Shown here: piece after piece, positions 1-13,570 of the stretch | Layout: each line of letters begins with the position of its first letter | Position numbering within the stretch: position 1 is the stretch's first letter | From: Pleurodeles waltl | Lineage: Eukaryota; Chordata; Amphibia; Caudata; Salamandridae | NCBI RefSeq assembly: GCF_031143425.1 | Contig: NC_090447.1 | Span: forward strand, 766,442,409-766,506,408 | Length of the DNA stretch: 64,000 nucleotides | Direction: 5' to 3' | Notes under the pieces: generated by a model | What the model was told of the DNA's origin: nothing | The model's input: only the letters and a program-made list of their open reading frames with translations | The model's database searches: none | Made by a program: the position numbers and the translations under genes

Positions 1-1345
<1,345 letters not shown>

Positions 1346-1429
1346 TAAAAGCATAGTATCGGAATACTGCTTTTGAAAAGCACTTATGCTTCTGTAATAT
1401 TTTGTGTGGATAATATATTTGAAGCTTCT

Positions 1430-1885
1430 AATTGATGCTTCTAACCACAGATTCCTAACCTTAGTCAGGTGCAAGAATAGATCTGAAAGCATTGTCAGCA
1501 TTGGTCCACATTAGCTCTGTAGCATACCTAGGAGTGACAGAGTGGAGCTCTATATAAGTGCCACCTATGCATGCTGAAGTCAGTTCCTTTCTTTCCACAC
1601 ATCTGACATGGATCCAGAGCTCCATTCTCACATTTATCAGCCTTTTGACAGTTTCAAAACAAGAACCAATGTGTCTCCTCTTAAAAAAAAAAAAAAAAAA
1701 GAAAATCTTCAAGCCATACTAAACGAAGCAGATATCTTGATAATCCCTCTACCTTCGGGAGGTACTGCTTTGATGTCTATCCTAACGTAAGGAACCTGCA
1801 GTTAGAAGTAGCCATGCGAAGAAGTAGTTATTTATCTTCAGTAACACTCTTTCGGTTGGATTCTCTGTCTAACCAATCAATATAT
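1430..1885 (+). mobile_element. internally deleted DIRS retrotransposon (left end joined to internal complementary region)
   Basis: The left part matches the DIRS left terminal repeats seen at 9161, 22152 and 54745: a CTTCTAAC..CAGATTCCT start, then a TATATAAG box (1551-1558) and a TGAAGTCA/TTCCTTTCTTTCC segment about 25 bp downstream. The right part (about 1770-1885), with AAGGAACCTGCAGTTAGAAG, corresponds to the palindromic internal complementary region of the full elements (compare 13571-13672 and 59849-59955). Between them is a short remnant containing an A18 run (1683-1700) but no gag, RT or recombinase. It could be a non-autonomous family or a one-off deletion. Boundaries are approximate. 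Confidence 0.6.
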
Positions 1886-1967
1886 TTATTGTTTGAGCCA
1901 AACCGGCCATAACAATTAGTTAATAATACATTTTACAATTCAAAACATGATATAACAAAAATCACAG

Positions 1968-4548
1968 TGTAGGAAAATGCCACTTTTGGCATGGTCACCA
2001 CCCCACACATTTTGCCTAGTGTTGATGTCAGCTTTGATTGGAAGTGTACTGGGACCCTGCTAACCAGGCCCCAGCACCAGTGTTTTTCCCTAAAACTGTA
2101 CCCTTGTTTCCACAATTGGCACAGCTCTGGCACACAGTGAAGTCCCTTGTAAAAGGTACCCCTGGTACCAAGGGCTGTGTGGCCAGGGAAGGTCCCTAAG
2201 AGCTGCAGCATGTATTATGCCACCCTCAGGGACCCCTCACACAGGACATGCACACTGCTTTGCAGCTTGTTTGCTAGTGGGGAGAAAAGACAAAGTCGAC
2301 ATGGCACTCCCCTCAGAGTGCCATGCCCACAAACCACTGCCTGTGGCATAGGTAAGTCACGCTCTAGCAGGCCTTACAGCCCTAAGGCAGGGTGCACTAT
2401 ACCACAGGTGAGGGCATGGCTGCATGAGCACTATGCCCCTACAGTGTCTAAGTCAATTCTTAGACGACGTAAGTGCAGGGTAGACATACTGAGTATATGG
2501 TCTGGGAGTTTGTCATTACGAACGCCACACCACCATAATGACTACACTGAGTACTGGGAAGTTTGATACCAAACATTTCAGCACAATAAACCCACACTGA
2601 TGCCAGTGCAGGATTTATTGAAAAATACACACACAGGGCATCTTAGAGTTGCCTCCTGTATGTTAGCCCAACTGCTAGTGTAAGGCTGACCAGTCTATGC
2701 CAGCCTGCCTCTTCCAGACGAGTTTCTGACCACATAGGGGGAGTGTCTTTGTGCACTCTGTGGTCAGAAACAAAGCCTGTCCTGGGTGGAGGTGATTCAC
2801 ACTTCTCCCGGCAGGACCTGTAACATCTGGCGGTGGGCCTCAAAGGCTCAAGCCTGGTGTTACAGTGCCCCAGGGCACTCCAGCCAGTGGAGATGCCCGC
2901 CACCCGGACGAGCCCCCACTTTTGGCAGCAAGTCCTGAGGGATAATGAGAAAAACAAGGAGTCACCACCCCTTCGGCCAGGAGCACCCCTAACGTGTCCA
3001 GAACTGAAGTGACCCCCTCCTTGAGAAATCCTCCATCTTCTGTTGGCGGATTAGGGATAGGGATGTGCTCTTTGATGCTAAACACACCCCTAAATGTAGT
3101 ACTTAGGAGCGACCCTGAACCCAGCCCTTCAGATTCCTGACAATCTCAAGAAAGAAGAAAGACTGCTGAGCTGAAAACCCCGTATAGAAGAGGAGGAGAC
3201 AACATCTGACTCAGCCCCACCCTACCGGCCTGTAACCTTCTTCAAAAAGCTGCAAGAAAAGAAGTAACGTGTTCTGCAGGACCAGCGACCCCTGAAAAGC
3301 CTCCAGGGGACTGCCTGCATCACCGAGGACCAAGAAACTCCAGTGGGCAGCCTTCCTCTCCAGAAAGAAGACCAAGAAATCATCTTTAAAGGGACTCTCA
3401 CCTCACTCCATAAACTTCGAGTCCAACTACTCTTCCCCCCCCCCTACCCGTGTCAAGAGAAACCAACTAGCCATAGAGGATCCCCAGGCCACTCCAATGA
3501 CGTGTCCACCCTGGGCTGACCTCTACACCCCCACAATGACGCTTGCGGAGGGAATCCCGAGGACCCCCCTGACCGCCAGTGCCCGGGACGAAGATATTCA
3601 TCGCCTGGAGAAGCACTGCACCTGCATTCCCCAGGCCCGAGAGAAACTGACCACTGGTGCAGCAACGACCAGCAGGCAGCCCTCGCCCTTGCCCAGTCGG
3701 TGGCTTGCGTGAGAGGCCCCCCTATGCCCTGCCTGCAGCACCAAAGTGACCCCCGGGTCCCTCCATAGAGTTCTATTGAGAACCCGACGCCCTGTTTGCA
3801 CACTGCACCCAGCTGCCCCCGTGCAGCTGAGGGTGTGGTTTTTGTACCTACTTAGGGCCCCTCCAGTACTCCTCCAAACCCCCCTGGTCTGCCCTCCGAC
3901 AACACGGGTACTTACCTGCAAGCAGACCGGAACCGGAGTACCCCCAGTCTCCATAGGGGCCCATGTTATTTTGGCTCCTGTTTGACCTCTGCACTTAACC
4001 AACCCTGTATTGCTGGTGCTGGGTGTTTGGGGTTATCTTGAACCCCAAACGGTAGGCTACCTATGTCCCGGAGATTGAACCCGTACATTTGTTACTTACC
4101 TCAAAAAGTATACTTTACTTACCTCCCCCAGGAACTGTTGAAAATTGCAGTGTCCACTTTTAAAATAGCTTTTTGCCATTTTAAAGAAAACTGTACATTC
4201 TTGATTCGATTCCAAGTTTAAGTAGTACTGTGTAAAGTACCTTTCATTTAATGTACTTACCTGCTAAATGAATCTTGTGGTACTAGAAATAAACAAAATA
4301 ATATTTTTCTATATAAAAACCTATTGGCCTGGAGTTGTCATTGAGTGTGTGCTTTCACTTATTGCTTGTGTGTGAACAACAAATGCTTAACACCACCCTC
4401 TGATGAGCCTAACTGCTCGACCACACTACCACAAATAGAGCATTAGTATGATCTACTATTGCCTCTGTCAAGCCTATTGAGGATCCCCTAGACTCTGTGC
4501 ACACTATATCTCATTTTGATATAGTATACACAGAGCCACCTTCCTACA
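1968..4548 (-). mobile_element. giant solo LTR, family 1, with 5-bp target-site duplication
   Basis: This complete 2,581-bp unit on the + strand starts TGTAGGAAAATG and ends CCTTCCTACA, so it has inverted TG..CA termini. It is flanked by the identical pentamer CACAG at 1963-1967 and 4549-4553, the signature of LTR-retrotransposon integration. The same family occurs forward at 7760-14935 (split) and reversed from 62154 to the window end; shared blocks include the CTGCTAACCAGGCCCCAGC segment and the 'tatagtatacacagag' end. Orientation is minus relative to those copies. It has no meaningful ORF; the longest frames are non-conserved. Solo LTRs arise by recombination between the two LTRs of a provirus-like element. 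Confidence 0.8.
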
Positions 4549-4553
4549 CACAG

Positions 4554-5419
4554 TTCATAAAATGTCCTCGATTTAAAAATAAATACATTTAAAAAAAGAA
4601 AATGAAACACTATCAATGAACAATAAAATAAAGAATTACTTTTTGGCCATTTAACCAAATTATGGCCCAACATTATAAAAGTCACTGATCTCAAGTCGAG
4701 CTACTGCGTCTTGGCTAATAAAAGTTCAGTATTAATGCAAAAAAAAGTATACCTAGATCAGGGTGAAAGATTATAGCTAACCAGCAATCTAAAGTGCGCT
4801 AGACGTGAAGTGCAAGAAATATTAGGGCTAGATCCAGTGGGAAAAAGAATAACTGACTGGCATTCCAAGGTGCACAAAACCTAAAGTGCTAGTGTGCTTT
4901 CCCCATCCAATAATGGGCCAACAGCAGCCTAGTTTTAGGGTTTATTGGGACATAAAGTTCTAATAATTTGCCCACCTTCCTTCTGAGAGCCCAACGGCAG
5001 CCGCGGGAATACAAGTTGTCAGCCCTGACGCTGAGAATACAGCAAAAGAAAAGTACTTTCAACAATCAATGTCTGGTTAACAGTTCGCCATACATGTTTT
5101 ACCCATACATTTGAAGAGCCATGAGATGCATCCAAAACAACCTGCTTATGCTTCTAGGCCATATATAACATAGGTCTATTTCTTCTGGTCTTTTTAAAGA
5201 TGTTTTAAAAGTGCATTGATGCTATTGATGTGATGTTGGAACCGTGCTACAGTTGTTACAGAAATATGACAGTTAAATGTCCATGCTACAAGAAGGACAT
5301 AGTTGCACAGTCATAGACATTTGCTGGTTACAAAGCTAGGATTAGGAGAGTTTGATATGCATCATGAGAGAAAGCGTTTTCCCATTAAAAGCTTTATAAA
5401 CATTATCTATGTATAATGT
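4554..5419. other. unannotated intronic stretch
   Basis: AT-rich intron sequence with no coding similarity, tandem array or element terminus that I can identify. It lies between the solo LTR target duplication and the 3' end of a reversed LINE copy. Confidence 0.5.
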
Positions 5420-7690
5420 TTTATGCACTTCTGCTCTTTGTTTCCATGCTATAAATATTGGATAAAACAACCATCACAATGTCTCTATCGTCAGGTCTCA
5501 TACACAAAGCCTCAGCCTCTCTGCACTTTCTGACCTTGAACTTAAAAAAAAAAAAAAAAAAAGTGGATGTGGATGCTGCTTACGAAGACAGAGCGTAAAA
5601 TGACACAGCAAGAGGCAGTGGGATAATGTTTCTCTACCACCCAAGGAGCAAGGATAATGATCTATCCCCTCAACATAATTTGAAGACCGCCTCTTGGTTA
5701 CTGAAGCCACTGGCAATATTCCCAGACAAGATTTTAAATGAGGAGATCTTTTTTCCACTAGGTAAATGTCATCAATGAAAGCCACAGGATCCCGCTCTTG
5801 ATTAAATGGCAGGTTGTGTTTTAGCAGGGGACCTAGTTATCCTTCGCCAGATTTATGTGATCCCAGTATGCTTTCATAGCCGCAACAAGAGTGGCCTTCA
5901 TAATTGTTTCAGGATGGAACCAGAATTCTTCTAGGCCAATATTGACTAAGACCTTTCACAGGTGAATGAACCAAGGCAATTTACGGTGATCTCGTAACTT
6001 CATGATATCTGTTAGTGTTGATCTATATGCTGCGAGTTCTGCCTTGGACCATATGCAGAACCAATATTTTAATGATGCCAGTGCAATATAATCCTCCATT
6101 TTTTTCTATATCTAGCTCAATTCTTGCGGCATCCATTGACATTCCATGGCCCAGCTGCCTTACAAAGTTATTTTCAGAGAATTGTATTGCTGGGGTTTTC
6201 ATATGTCTCAAGATCACAGCCACCCTTTCTTTCATTTTATAGGCCAGCATTGCAGATCTGACTGAGTGATTGCCACAGGATTTTGCTAATTTTAGCACCG
6301 CTCCAGCTTGCTGGGCCATAATGTTGTTACTTTTGGATAACTGCGGAGTCCACAAGAGTTTGCATCAACAAGAATGCCCATATAGTCACATGTAGATACT
6401 TGATCCAGAGGTTTGTTGTAGACTGCAAAATTTGCTTGCAGCGTCTGCTTTTGATTAAGGATCATGAATTTTGTTTTCCCAGCATTGATGGTCAGTCTTC
6501 TGGTGGTGCAAAAAGAGTCAAACCCTTTCAGCAAATGGTGCATCGATATCTGCTCTAGTCAACAGCACTCCATCAGCAAAAAAGCTATATTGATATACAT
6601 TTAGGCACATTGAAACTGAGATCCTTCAAGGTGTTTACATTGTTTAAGTAACAGTCAAAGAGATTTGGTGCCAAGACTCAGCCTTGTTTGACATCTTGCT
6701 GGATTGGGATTTCTGTGCATTTGCCTCTAGTGCTATATCTAACCCTAGTGGTGTAACCAGAGTGCAGTGTGATTAGTAGCTTCAGGATTTTTTCTGGGAC
6801 TCCTCTTTCTCAAGATTTGCCATAATGTGTGGTGGTGAATGCTATCAAAAGCTGTTTGGAGATCAATAAATACCAGATACGGAGATTACTTTTTAAATAG
6901 GCATATTTTGAGCAGATTAAGTTCATTCTGAAGACTGGTCTACTGTACTCTGACCCCTCCTGAAGCCTGCTTGGTATGCTATTAGGTTTGTTCCTTCCAG
7001 CCACCGGCCCAGGCTGGAGAACAGCAGTTTGCAAGATATTTTGCCCAGACCAACAGGCAGCAAAATCAGCCAATAATTAGAGACATGTCCCTCGAGCATT
7101 TTTTGTGTAGAAGCACAAATATTGATTTTTCTCCATGATGAGGGAATTTCTTCTAGGGACCAAGTGTTATTATAAGAATGAGTTGGGATTGGTTACCATA
7201 GTGCTAGATAATTGCGTTAGACATCTGAGGGAATTTTTGCCTAGACCAGCTGTCATATGAGTGTTTTTTTTGTGCCAGGATAGGTTGGGCAACTTCCTTT
7301 TTGCTAAATTCATGCAGTTGCTCCGGAACCGAAGGATTACCATGAATTGCAGAAACTATCATAGGCAGAGAGTTTCTGAGATATGCTGCTTTGAAACTTC
7401 ATACACATTCTTTTTTTGCTTTAGGTCTGGAGTCCCGCTATCTTCTTCTGGTTGAGGTGTCTCGTTTAGATTGGGGTTCCCCCATACATTGCCTGAGGTT
7501 GTGCTGGTAGGTCATTTGATCCATGCAGGGAGTTGTCACCATTCTTCCTTTCCACAGTTTGTACCAGCAGCTCCTTGAGCATTTGCAGCTTCTGCAGCCA
7601 CTGTGCCACCACATTTACAGATAAGGATAGTGTTGTGGTTTGTAATGCCTGGTGGTGTAGATATTTGAGTCACACTTGAGGTCACTCATT
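5420..7690 (-). pseudogene. decayed non-LTR retrotransposon (LINE) copy, reverse transcriptase region
   Basis: Minus-strand fragments in several frames match the better preserved LINE at 47.2-48.9 kb. At 6543-6292 is the conserved stretch after the RT catalytic core (F-D-S-F-C-T, then G-K-T-K-F-M-I-L-N-Q-K-Q-T-L-Q). At 6355-6023 is the A-Q-Q-A-G-A-V-L segment, and at 5785-5498 the C-terminal zinc-knuckle region (G-G-R-E-T-L-S-H followed by L-L-C-H). Upstream on the minus strand, around 7100-6600, are typical LINE RT pieces, including an A-F-D-S-I motif and a G-V-P-E-K-I-L-like stretch. Many stops and frameshifts show that it is dead. The 5' limit is uncertain. The clade is not fixed; a Jockey/I-superfamily member is my guess. 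Confidence 0.7.
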
Positions 7691-7759
7691 ACAGTGTTTA
7701 CTTTTCATCTAGAGCTTGACTATGGGTGCACCAAGACCAGAAGCAGTGGATCGTGAATG

Positions 7760-9160
7760 TAGGAAGCTGGCTCTGTATATACTATACCAAAGTAAGGTAT
7801 AGTGTACACAGAGTCCATTGGATCCCCAGATGCTAAAGTAGATAATACTAATGCTCTTTCTTGTGGTAGTGTGGTCGAGCAGTTAAGCTTATCAGAGAAT
7901 AGTGCTAAGCATTTGTTGTACACACAGTCAAGAAATGAGGCACACACTCAATGACTAACTCCGTTCCAATGTTTATGTATTGAAAAATCTCCTTTGTTAC
8001 TTTATTGCTAGAAGCAAAAGGACCTTTGATGCAGATAAGTACAGTTTTAAGTATGTATCAGTTTCAAGTGTCACATGCACTTTGTTTGGAATTCACAGAT
8101 TAAACAGTTTTCAGGTTATTAATACTTTTTAGTTTCAAAAGTAGACCGTGCAATTTTCATAGAAAGCAATGCGGTTCTAGGGGAGGAAAAGTATCAGCAC
8201 AGTTTGCAGGTAAGTACTTGACTTACAATCCCAGTCTTCAGGGGTTAGGGTGTCCTCCGAGCAAGGTTTAAAAATACACCAAGGGAGCACAACCAGCAAC
8301 ACGGGGCCGGCCAGGTGCAGAGGTCAAAGTTGGTGTTGAGCGCACAATGGAAACCAATGTACACTTGCGGTACGCGGAAAGACACAGCTTGCAGGTAAGT
8401 ACCTGTGACTTCAGACACAGACCTGGGAGTTTTAGATCAGCACAGGGGAGAGAGGGGTGGAGGAGTGGCGGGTGCTACAGGTCAGCAGTAATCACACACA
8501 CTCAGCGACACTGAGGTGGCCGGATGCTGGATGCAAACACAGCTTCGGGCGGCCAATGTTTTTCAGTGGAGAAACTCCAGGGATCACAAAGAGACTGCAG
8601 GCTTGGTCCTGGGAGTCGGCTGAAGAAGACCAACAGCTGGACAGGTAAGTAGCGAACCCACTGATGTTGCTGAACCATTGGTTGGGTTTTCCAAGGTCAG
8701 AGGGCTGCGGTGCAGAGGTACCTTTAGGTGTTGGGAAATCTTCACCGGAGCTGGTGGTGATAAAGCGTGGGGTCCTCTGGATTTGGGCTTCAGGAGTCTT
8801 CGTGTTGGTCATTAGGGGCCAACCCAGGGTGGATTTGAGGTTGGAATTGCCTGGGGACCTTCTCTGGACCGGTGGGCCACCTAAACTCGGTCTGTGGGCA
8901 ATAGGTGCAGAGTGGGCAGGACCAGTGTGTACAGGGGGGGTCTGAAGTCCTTCTTGGAGGTTTCTTTGTGGACAGGGCCGCTCTCCTCGGGAGATCTTGG
9001 TCCTTGGGCAGGCAAGCAGTCCTCTGGGGGTTTGTAGAGGTCGCTGGTTCGGCATGATGCATCACTTTTTTGTAGCAGGATTCTTGAAGCTGCAGACAAG
9101 CCGGTAGGACTGATACCAAATCAGTTGTATGGAGTCTTCCCTGCTGATTTGGCTTATCTG
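7760..9160 (+). mobile_element. giant LTR, family 1, first part (interrupted by DIRS)
   Basis: It begins TGTAGGAAGCTGGCTCTG at 7760 and runs forward with the same blocks as the reverse complement of 1968-4548. It is cut at about 9160 by the left end of a DIRS element and resumes at about 13695. The segment contains three perfect 9-mers CAG/GTAAGT (8207-8215, 8392-8400, 8642-8650). Open frames on both strands at 8457-9119 are not conserved and I treat them as chance. Confidence 0.75.
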
Positions 9161-9461
9161 ATAGACTTCTAGTTGCAGATTCCTTACCTTAGAATTTCCC
9201 GGGCGTCAGACTGGCTCCGGAGATTTTTCTTAGAGTAGTACCCTTGTGCACCGTCAGATGCCGTTGGACAACTTCATGTCCATTGTTGCCGTTGTGGTCG
9301 TCATGGTGATGTCGAGGTCATATATAGGTGCTCCCTCTGCATTGTGACGTCAGTTCTTTTCTTTCCTCGCCGTGTACTGATCTGGAGCAGAGCCGCCCTG
9401 TTCATTTTTTGACCAAATTTGACCCTTTTGTTGAGTTTTGGTGACATTTGGTGTCTCTAGG

Positions 9462-10990
9462 ATGTCCCCAAAGACCAGGTTCAAGCGTTACGAGACCTGT
9501 CACAGTATGATGACAGTGATGGATCTGAATCATGGCTGTTTGTGGTGTCTGGACGCGACCATGACCCGAAGTCGCGCTCGGAGTGCTGGGCCATGCACCC
9601 GAAGGCTTTGAGGGAGCAGTCCCTAAAGCTCATGGCGGCCCGGCGCTTGACTCCGTATCGTTCATGATCTCGCTCGAGAGGAAGATCTCAATACCGTTCT
9701 TAGAGTCACCACCACTGGTCGTCCTCAAAATCTTTGGGTCACTCGGGTAAGAAAAGTCATCAAAGAAGGCCAGGCATTCTTCGACTTCACTGCGTTGCTC
9801 GGCTGATGTGACGCAGGAGGAGCATCGGCACTCCAGGCCTTCATCCGCGGAGCCTACTTCTGGGCCTCCTCTCTGCCTACCCGAGATTCTGGGAGCCGGG
9901 GCGCCTCCGGTCCAACTTAAGGAGTTTCATGAGGCCATGCACCTTATATTTTGGCAGACCGACCCCTCTGCAGCGCATTCAGGACCTGGGGGTTCAGATG
10001 TGGGGCCCTTCGGGTTTTGTGGCTCCGGCCTCTGCCCCGGCCCCAAGGGTATTTCCGGAGCTGCTACCAAATCCGTGCTGACGCAGGTCGTACCATCGCG
10101 ACGTTCGCCGGCGCTGGCTAGTTTGTCGATGCTCCCGATGTCGGATGTGCCCACGATCAATGTCAACCCAAGCCTTATCCTCAATGACCCGGAGCCAGAA
10201 GGGCATTGGCCAACGCCGCTTCAGATTTCAATGGGGCCTTCTCACCCCAGTTTGGATTCTGACCCTTATTACACTTGGTACGAATACGAGGAAGGATTGG
10301 AGGGGACGCTGGACCCTTTAGGATACCAGCCAGATAACCCCGATTTGGACTGGGCACAGGAATTGGGCGAGGCTAGTGGTCTGGATACTTTTCCAGGTGC
10401 TGGCATGATTTCTCCTTATAGCGTGGCTACTGTGGAGGGAGCCTCTTATTCTATGCTGCAGAACTTGGCCTAGAGCTGCCCACTGTAGAGGTTAGGATGA
10501 ATCTCCTGACTGAGGTGCTTCAACCTTGGGACTTCCACCTCGGAACCTTTCCTCCCCTTCAATGAAGCCCTCACTGATGTCCTTCTGGGTACTTGGTCCA
10601 GACCCAGCACAGAGGCTCCAGTAAACAGAACCCGATCCGAACTACCCTAAATTCCTGTCCCAACACCCCATGCCTGAGAGCCTTGTCATCCAGGCATCCT
10701 CGTTATCTTGCATATTCCCTTCTGTACCCACCCTCCAATTCCACCCCCCCCCCCTCTCAGGGAACCAGAGGTCTGCCCAGTCCACCACTGCCCCTGCTGA
10801 TGCCTCCAAACCTTCCTAGTCCGTACCCCCCACCCTCCCAAATATACCAGTTGGTGGCAGGATTCACCATCACCTGCCCCATTGGGAGACGGACAGGTAG
10901 GCTTTGTAGATCGTCCAAAGGGGCTACTCCCTCCCCTTCGAGACTATACCCACCGACCATGCCTCCATCTTACGGCCCCTTACCATAGGA
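9462..10990 (+). pseudogene. DIRS A gag-like ORF, broken
   Basis: It starts at an ATG (9462) with M-S-P-K and has a degraded cysteine-rich N-terminus (C-L-W-C-L remnant) typical of DIRS gag. A 221-aa open frame at 9808-10473 covers the central acidic and proline-rich part, ending near a G-L-D-T segment and a S-P-Y-S-V-A-T-V-E-G-A-S stretch that recurs in the copy at 55.5-56.3 kb. Frameshifts precede and follow. DIRS gag is presumed to package element RNA; its biochemistry is poorly known. Assignment rests on position and on similarity to the other copies in this window. Confidence 0.65.
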
Positions 10991-11059
10991 TCCTCTGGCA
11001 CTTCTGCACAATGAAGTCACGGCTCTCTTGGCCAAGGGGGGGCAAGAGAGAGGGTCCCC

Positions 11060-12510
11060 GTGCGAGAAGTATGTCGTGGTTATTATCCCCTCTACTTTAT
11101 GGTGCCCAAAAAGGACAAGGGCTTACGTCCTATCCTAGACCTTCGGGCCCTCAAACCTCGTTCTCAAGAAGGTCAGAATGCTCACTCTGGTTCAGGTCTT
11201 GTCTTCCTTGGATCCAGGAGACTGGATGGTAGCATTGGACTTGCAGGACGATTACTTCCATATTCCCGTCCTGCCCTGCCCACTGACGCTACCTACGATT
11301 CATGGTAGGTCTCAAGCATTTTCAATTTACCGTGCTCCCTTTTGGCCTTACCAACGCCCCTCAGGTGTTCACAAAAGTGATGGTGGTGGTTGAAGCTCAT
11401 CTGCACAGGTTAGGGGTTTCAGTCTTTCCCTACCTCGACGACTGGCAGTTGAAGGTGGACATGCCCCAGAAAGTCATCTCCCACCTTCAGACTACGGCGA
11501 ACCTCCTGCACATGCTGGGGTTCATTATAAACATGCCAAAGTCACACCTGACTCCCTCTCAGACTCTCCCTTTCATCGGGCTGTTCTGGACACAGTGCAG
11601 GGGAGTCTCTTCGACATGGTCCAGATCTCAGAGGGGAGTGTGAAAGCTCTCCAGTGGTGGCTTTTGAATCCAGATTTAGTCAACAGCATATCCCTCTCCC
11701 TTCCACCGCCAGATCTATCCCTAGTGACAGATGTCATTTCTGGGTTGGTGCAGCCACATGGGAGAGACCGTGATCAGAGGCCTCTGGTCTCCAATGGAGT
11801 CTGGGCTCCATATCAATTTTCTGAAGCTCCAGGCGATCATGCTTGCTTTGAAAGCATTTCTTTACTTTCTCCAAGGGAGATTAGTGCAGGTGTTCACGGA
11901 CAACACTACTGCTATGTGGTACTGCAACAAACGGTGGGGTAGGGTCCTGGACCCTTTGTCAAGAGACTCTGTGCCTCTGGACATTGCAGGCACATCAGGG
12001 CATATCTCTGGTGGTTCAACATCTGACAGGCTCTCTGAACGCCAGAGCAAACTAACTCAGACATTGATGCATAGTTGATCATGAATGTTGTCTCCATCTG
12101 GAGGTAGCGCAAGGTCTCTATCACAGATGGGGAGAGCCTTGGTTAGATCTGTTCGCCTCCTCAGTGACCACACAATGTCAGCTGTTTTGCGCGTTCCAAG
12201 ACAGCAGTCGCTCGGTGAGGCTTTTTGTCTCGAGTGGAACTCAGGCCTTCTTTATGCCTTCCTGCCAATACCACTTCTGTCCAGAGTTATGAAGAAGATC
12301 AAGAATGACCAGGCCCAGGTAATCCTTGTGGCTCCGGACTGGGCACGGAGAGCATGGTATCCAGAGCTATTGAGCATGGCCACCGATTCTCCAGTCAGAC
12401 TGCCCCTTCGGGAGGATTTTTTGTCGCAGAAACAGGGAAGGGTGCTTCATCCGAACCTGTCCAATCTTAACCTTCATGTGTGGAGATTGAGCAGCAGTAG
12501 TTAACAGCTT
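11060..12510 (+). pseudogene. DIRS A reverse transcriptase / RNase H / methylase-like region, broken
   Basis: RT motifs are visible across frames: K-D-K-G-L-R-P-I-L-D-L-R, then W-M-V-A-L-D-L-Q-D-D-Y-F-H-I-P (11178-11393 frame), L-P-F-G-L-T-N-A-P-Q-V-F and F-P-Y-L-D-D-W (11302-11643). RNase H motifs follow (V-F-T-D-N-T-T-A-M-W-Y, near 11890). After these come the N-R-A/D-Q-A-Q-V-I-L-V-A-P-D-W and Y-P-E-L-L segments (about 12300-12380), which in DIRS lie in the phage-methylase-like domain. At least four frame changes are needed to link them, so this is a fossil. The YLDD catalytic box is retained. Confidence 0.8.
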
Positions 12511-12519
12511 TTGATCTTC

Positions 12520-13520
12520 CACTTGAAGTCTGCAATGTTATCTTGGCAGCCAGGCGTCCCTCCACCAAAACGGTATACGCCTGTCTGCATACATTTGTGG
12601 CATGGTGTACCAACAAATCTGTTGATCCCCTCTCTGTTCCTCTGTCTGAGGTTATTCTGTTCATTTTGTCTTTGGCCCAGCAGAGCTCTGCTTTGGGCAC
12701 CCTTAAAGAGTATTTATTGGCCATTTCGGCCTTTCTTAGGCTACCTGATCAGCCCTCACTCTTTTTAAATCTCCTATTGTCAATAGATTCCTTAAAGGTC
12801 TAACCCATTTATTTCCACCCACTCCATTTATCATGCCTCAGTGGGACCTCAATCTTGTCCTTACTTAATGTGCACGCCCTTTGAGCCGATGCAGAATTGC
12901 CTTTACTGCCCCTCACTTTCAAAACTGGTTTCTTGTTGCCATCACTTCTGCTCGCAGAATGAGTGAGCTTCATGCTCTTTCTTCAAAGCCTCCATTCTTG
13001 TCTGTGCACCCTGACAAAGTGGTGGTATGCACTAAGGCTTACTTCCCAAGGTTCTTACACCTTTTCATGTAGGCCAGTCCATCACCTTGTCTACTTTTAC
13101 GCACCCCCACATGCTTCTCATGAGGATGAGAGACTCCACCGTCTGGACCCAAAAAAGAGCATTGGCGTTTTATCTAAATCGTACTAAAGATTTCTGGGTG
13201 GGAGATCAACTCTTTGTCGGGTAAGTGGGTGCGAAGAAAGGGAAGGAGGTGCAAAAACATACCATCTCTTGATGGGTACTTCTTTACATCAAGATGTGCT
13301 ACGCTTTGGCCAAGAAGCAACACCCTGAGGGCTTGCGCGCTCATTCCACCAGAGCAACCACTGCTTCCACTGCGTTAGCACGCGGAGTTCCTGTCCTGGA
13401 TATCTGCCAGGTGGCTACGTGAGCATCCCTTCACACGTTTGCTAAACATTACTGCCTGGACAGTCAAGTCCGTCGGGACGGCTACTTTGGTTGTTTGGTC
13501 CTGCTGGACATTCTAGTATG
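12520..13520 (+). pseudogene. DIRS A tyrosine recombinase, broken
   Basis: Fragments in changing frames include A-A-R-R-P-S-T-K-T-V-Y near 12543, the box I arginine region (I-T-S-A-R-R-M-S-E-L-H-A) near 12940-12980, the H-S-T-R box near 13345, and an H-Y-C-L-D-S catalytic-tyrosine segment near 13450. Tyrosine recombinases replace integrase in DIRS elements and insert a circular DNA intermediate without making target duplications. Frameshifts and stops between boxes rule out function. Confidence 0.75.
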
Positions 13521-13570
13521 ATCTTGGTTCACAGCCTATGTCTGAGGATGGCATTGCTTGGGTATCTATT

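Noticed and set aside
1608..1790. Small ORF with a lysine run
   Set aside because: Encoded by an A18 tract in a deleted DIRS; no evidence of a real protein.
8457..9119. Open frames up to 187 codons on both strands
   Set aside because: They lie inside the family-1 LTR, mirror one another and are not preserved in the copies at 1968-4548 or 62154-64000.
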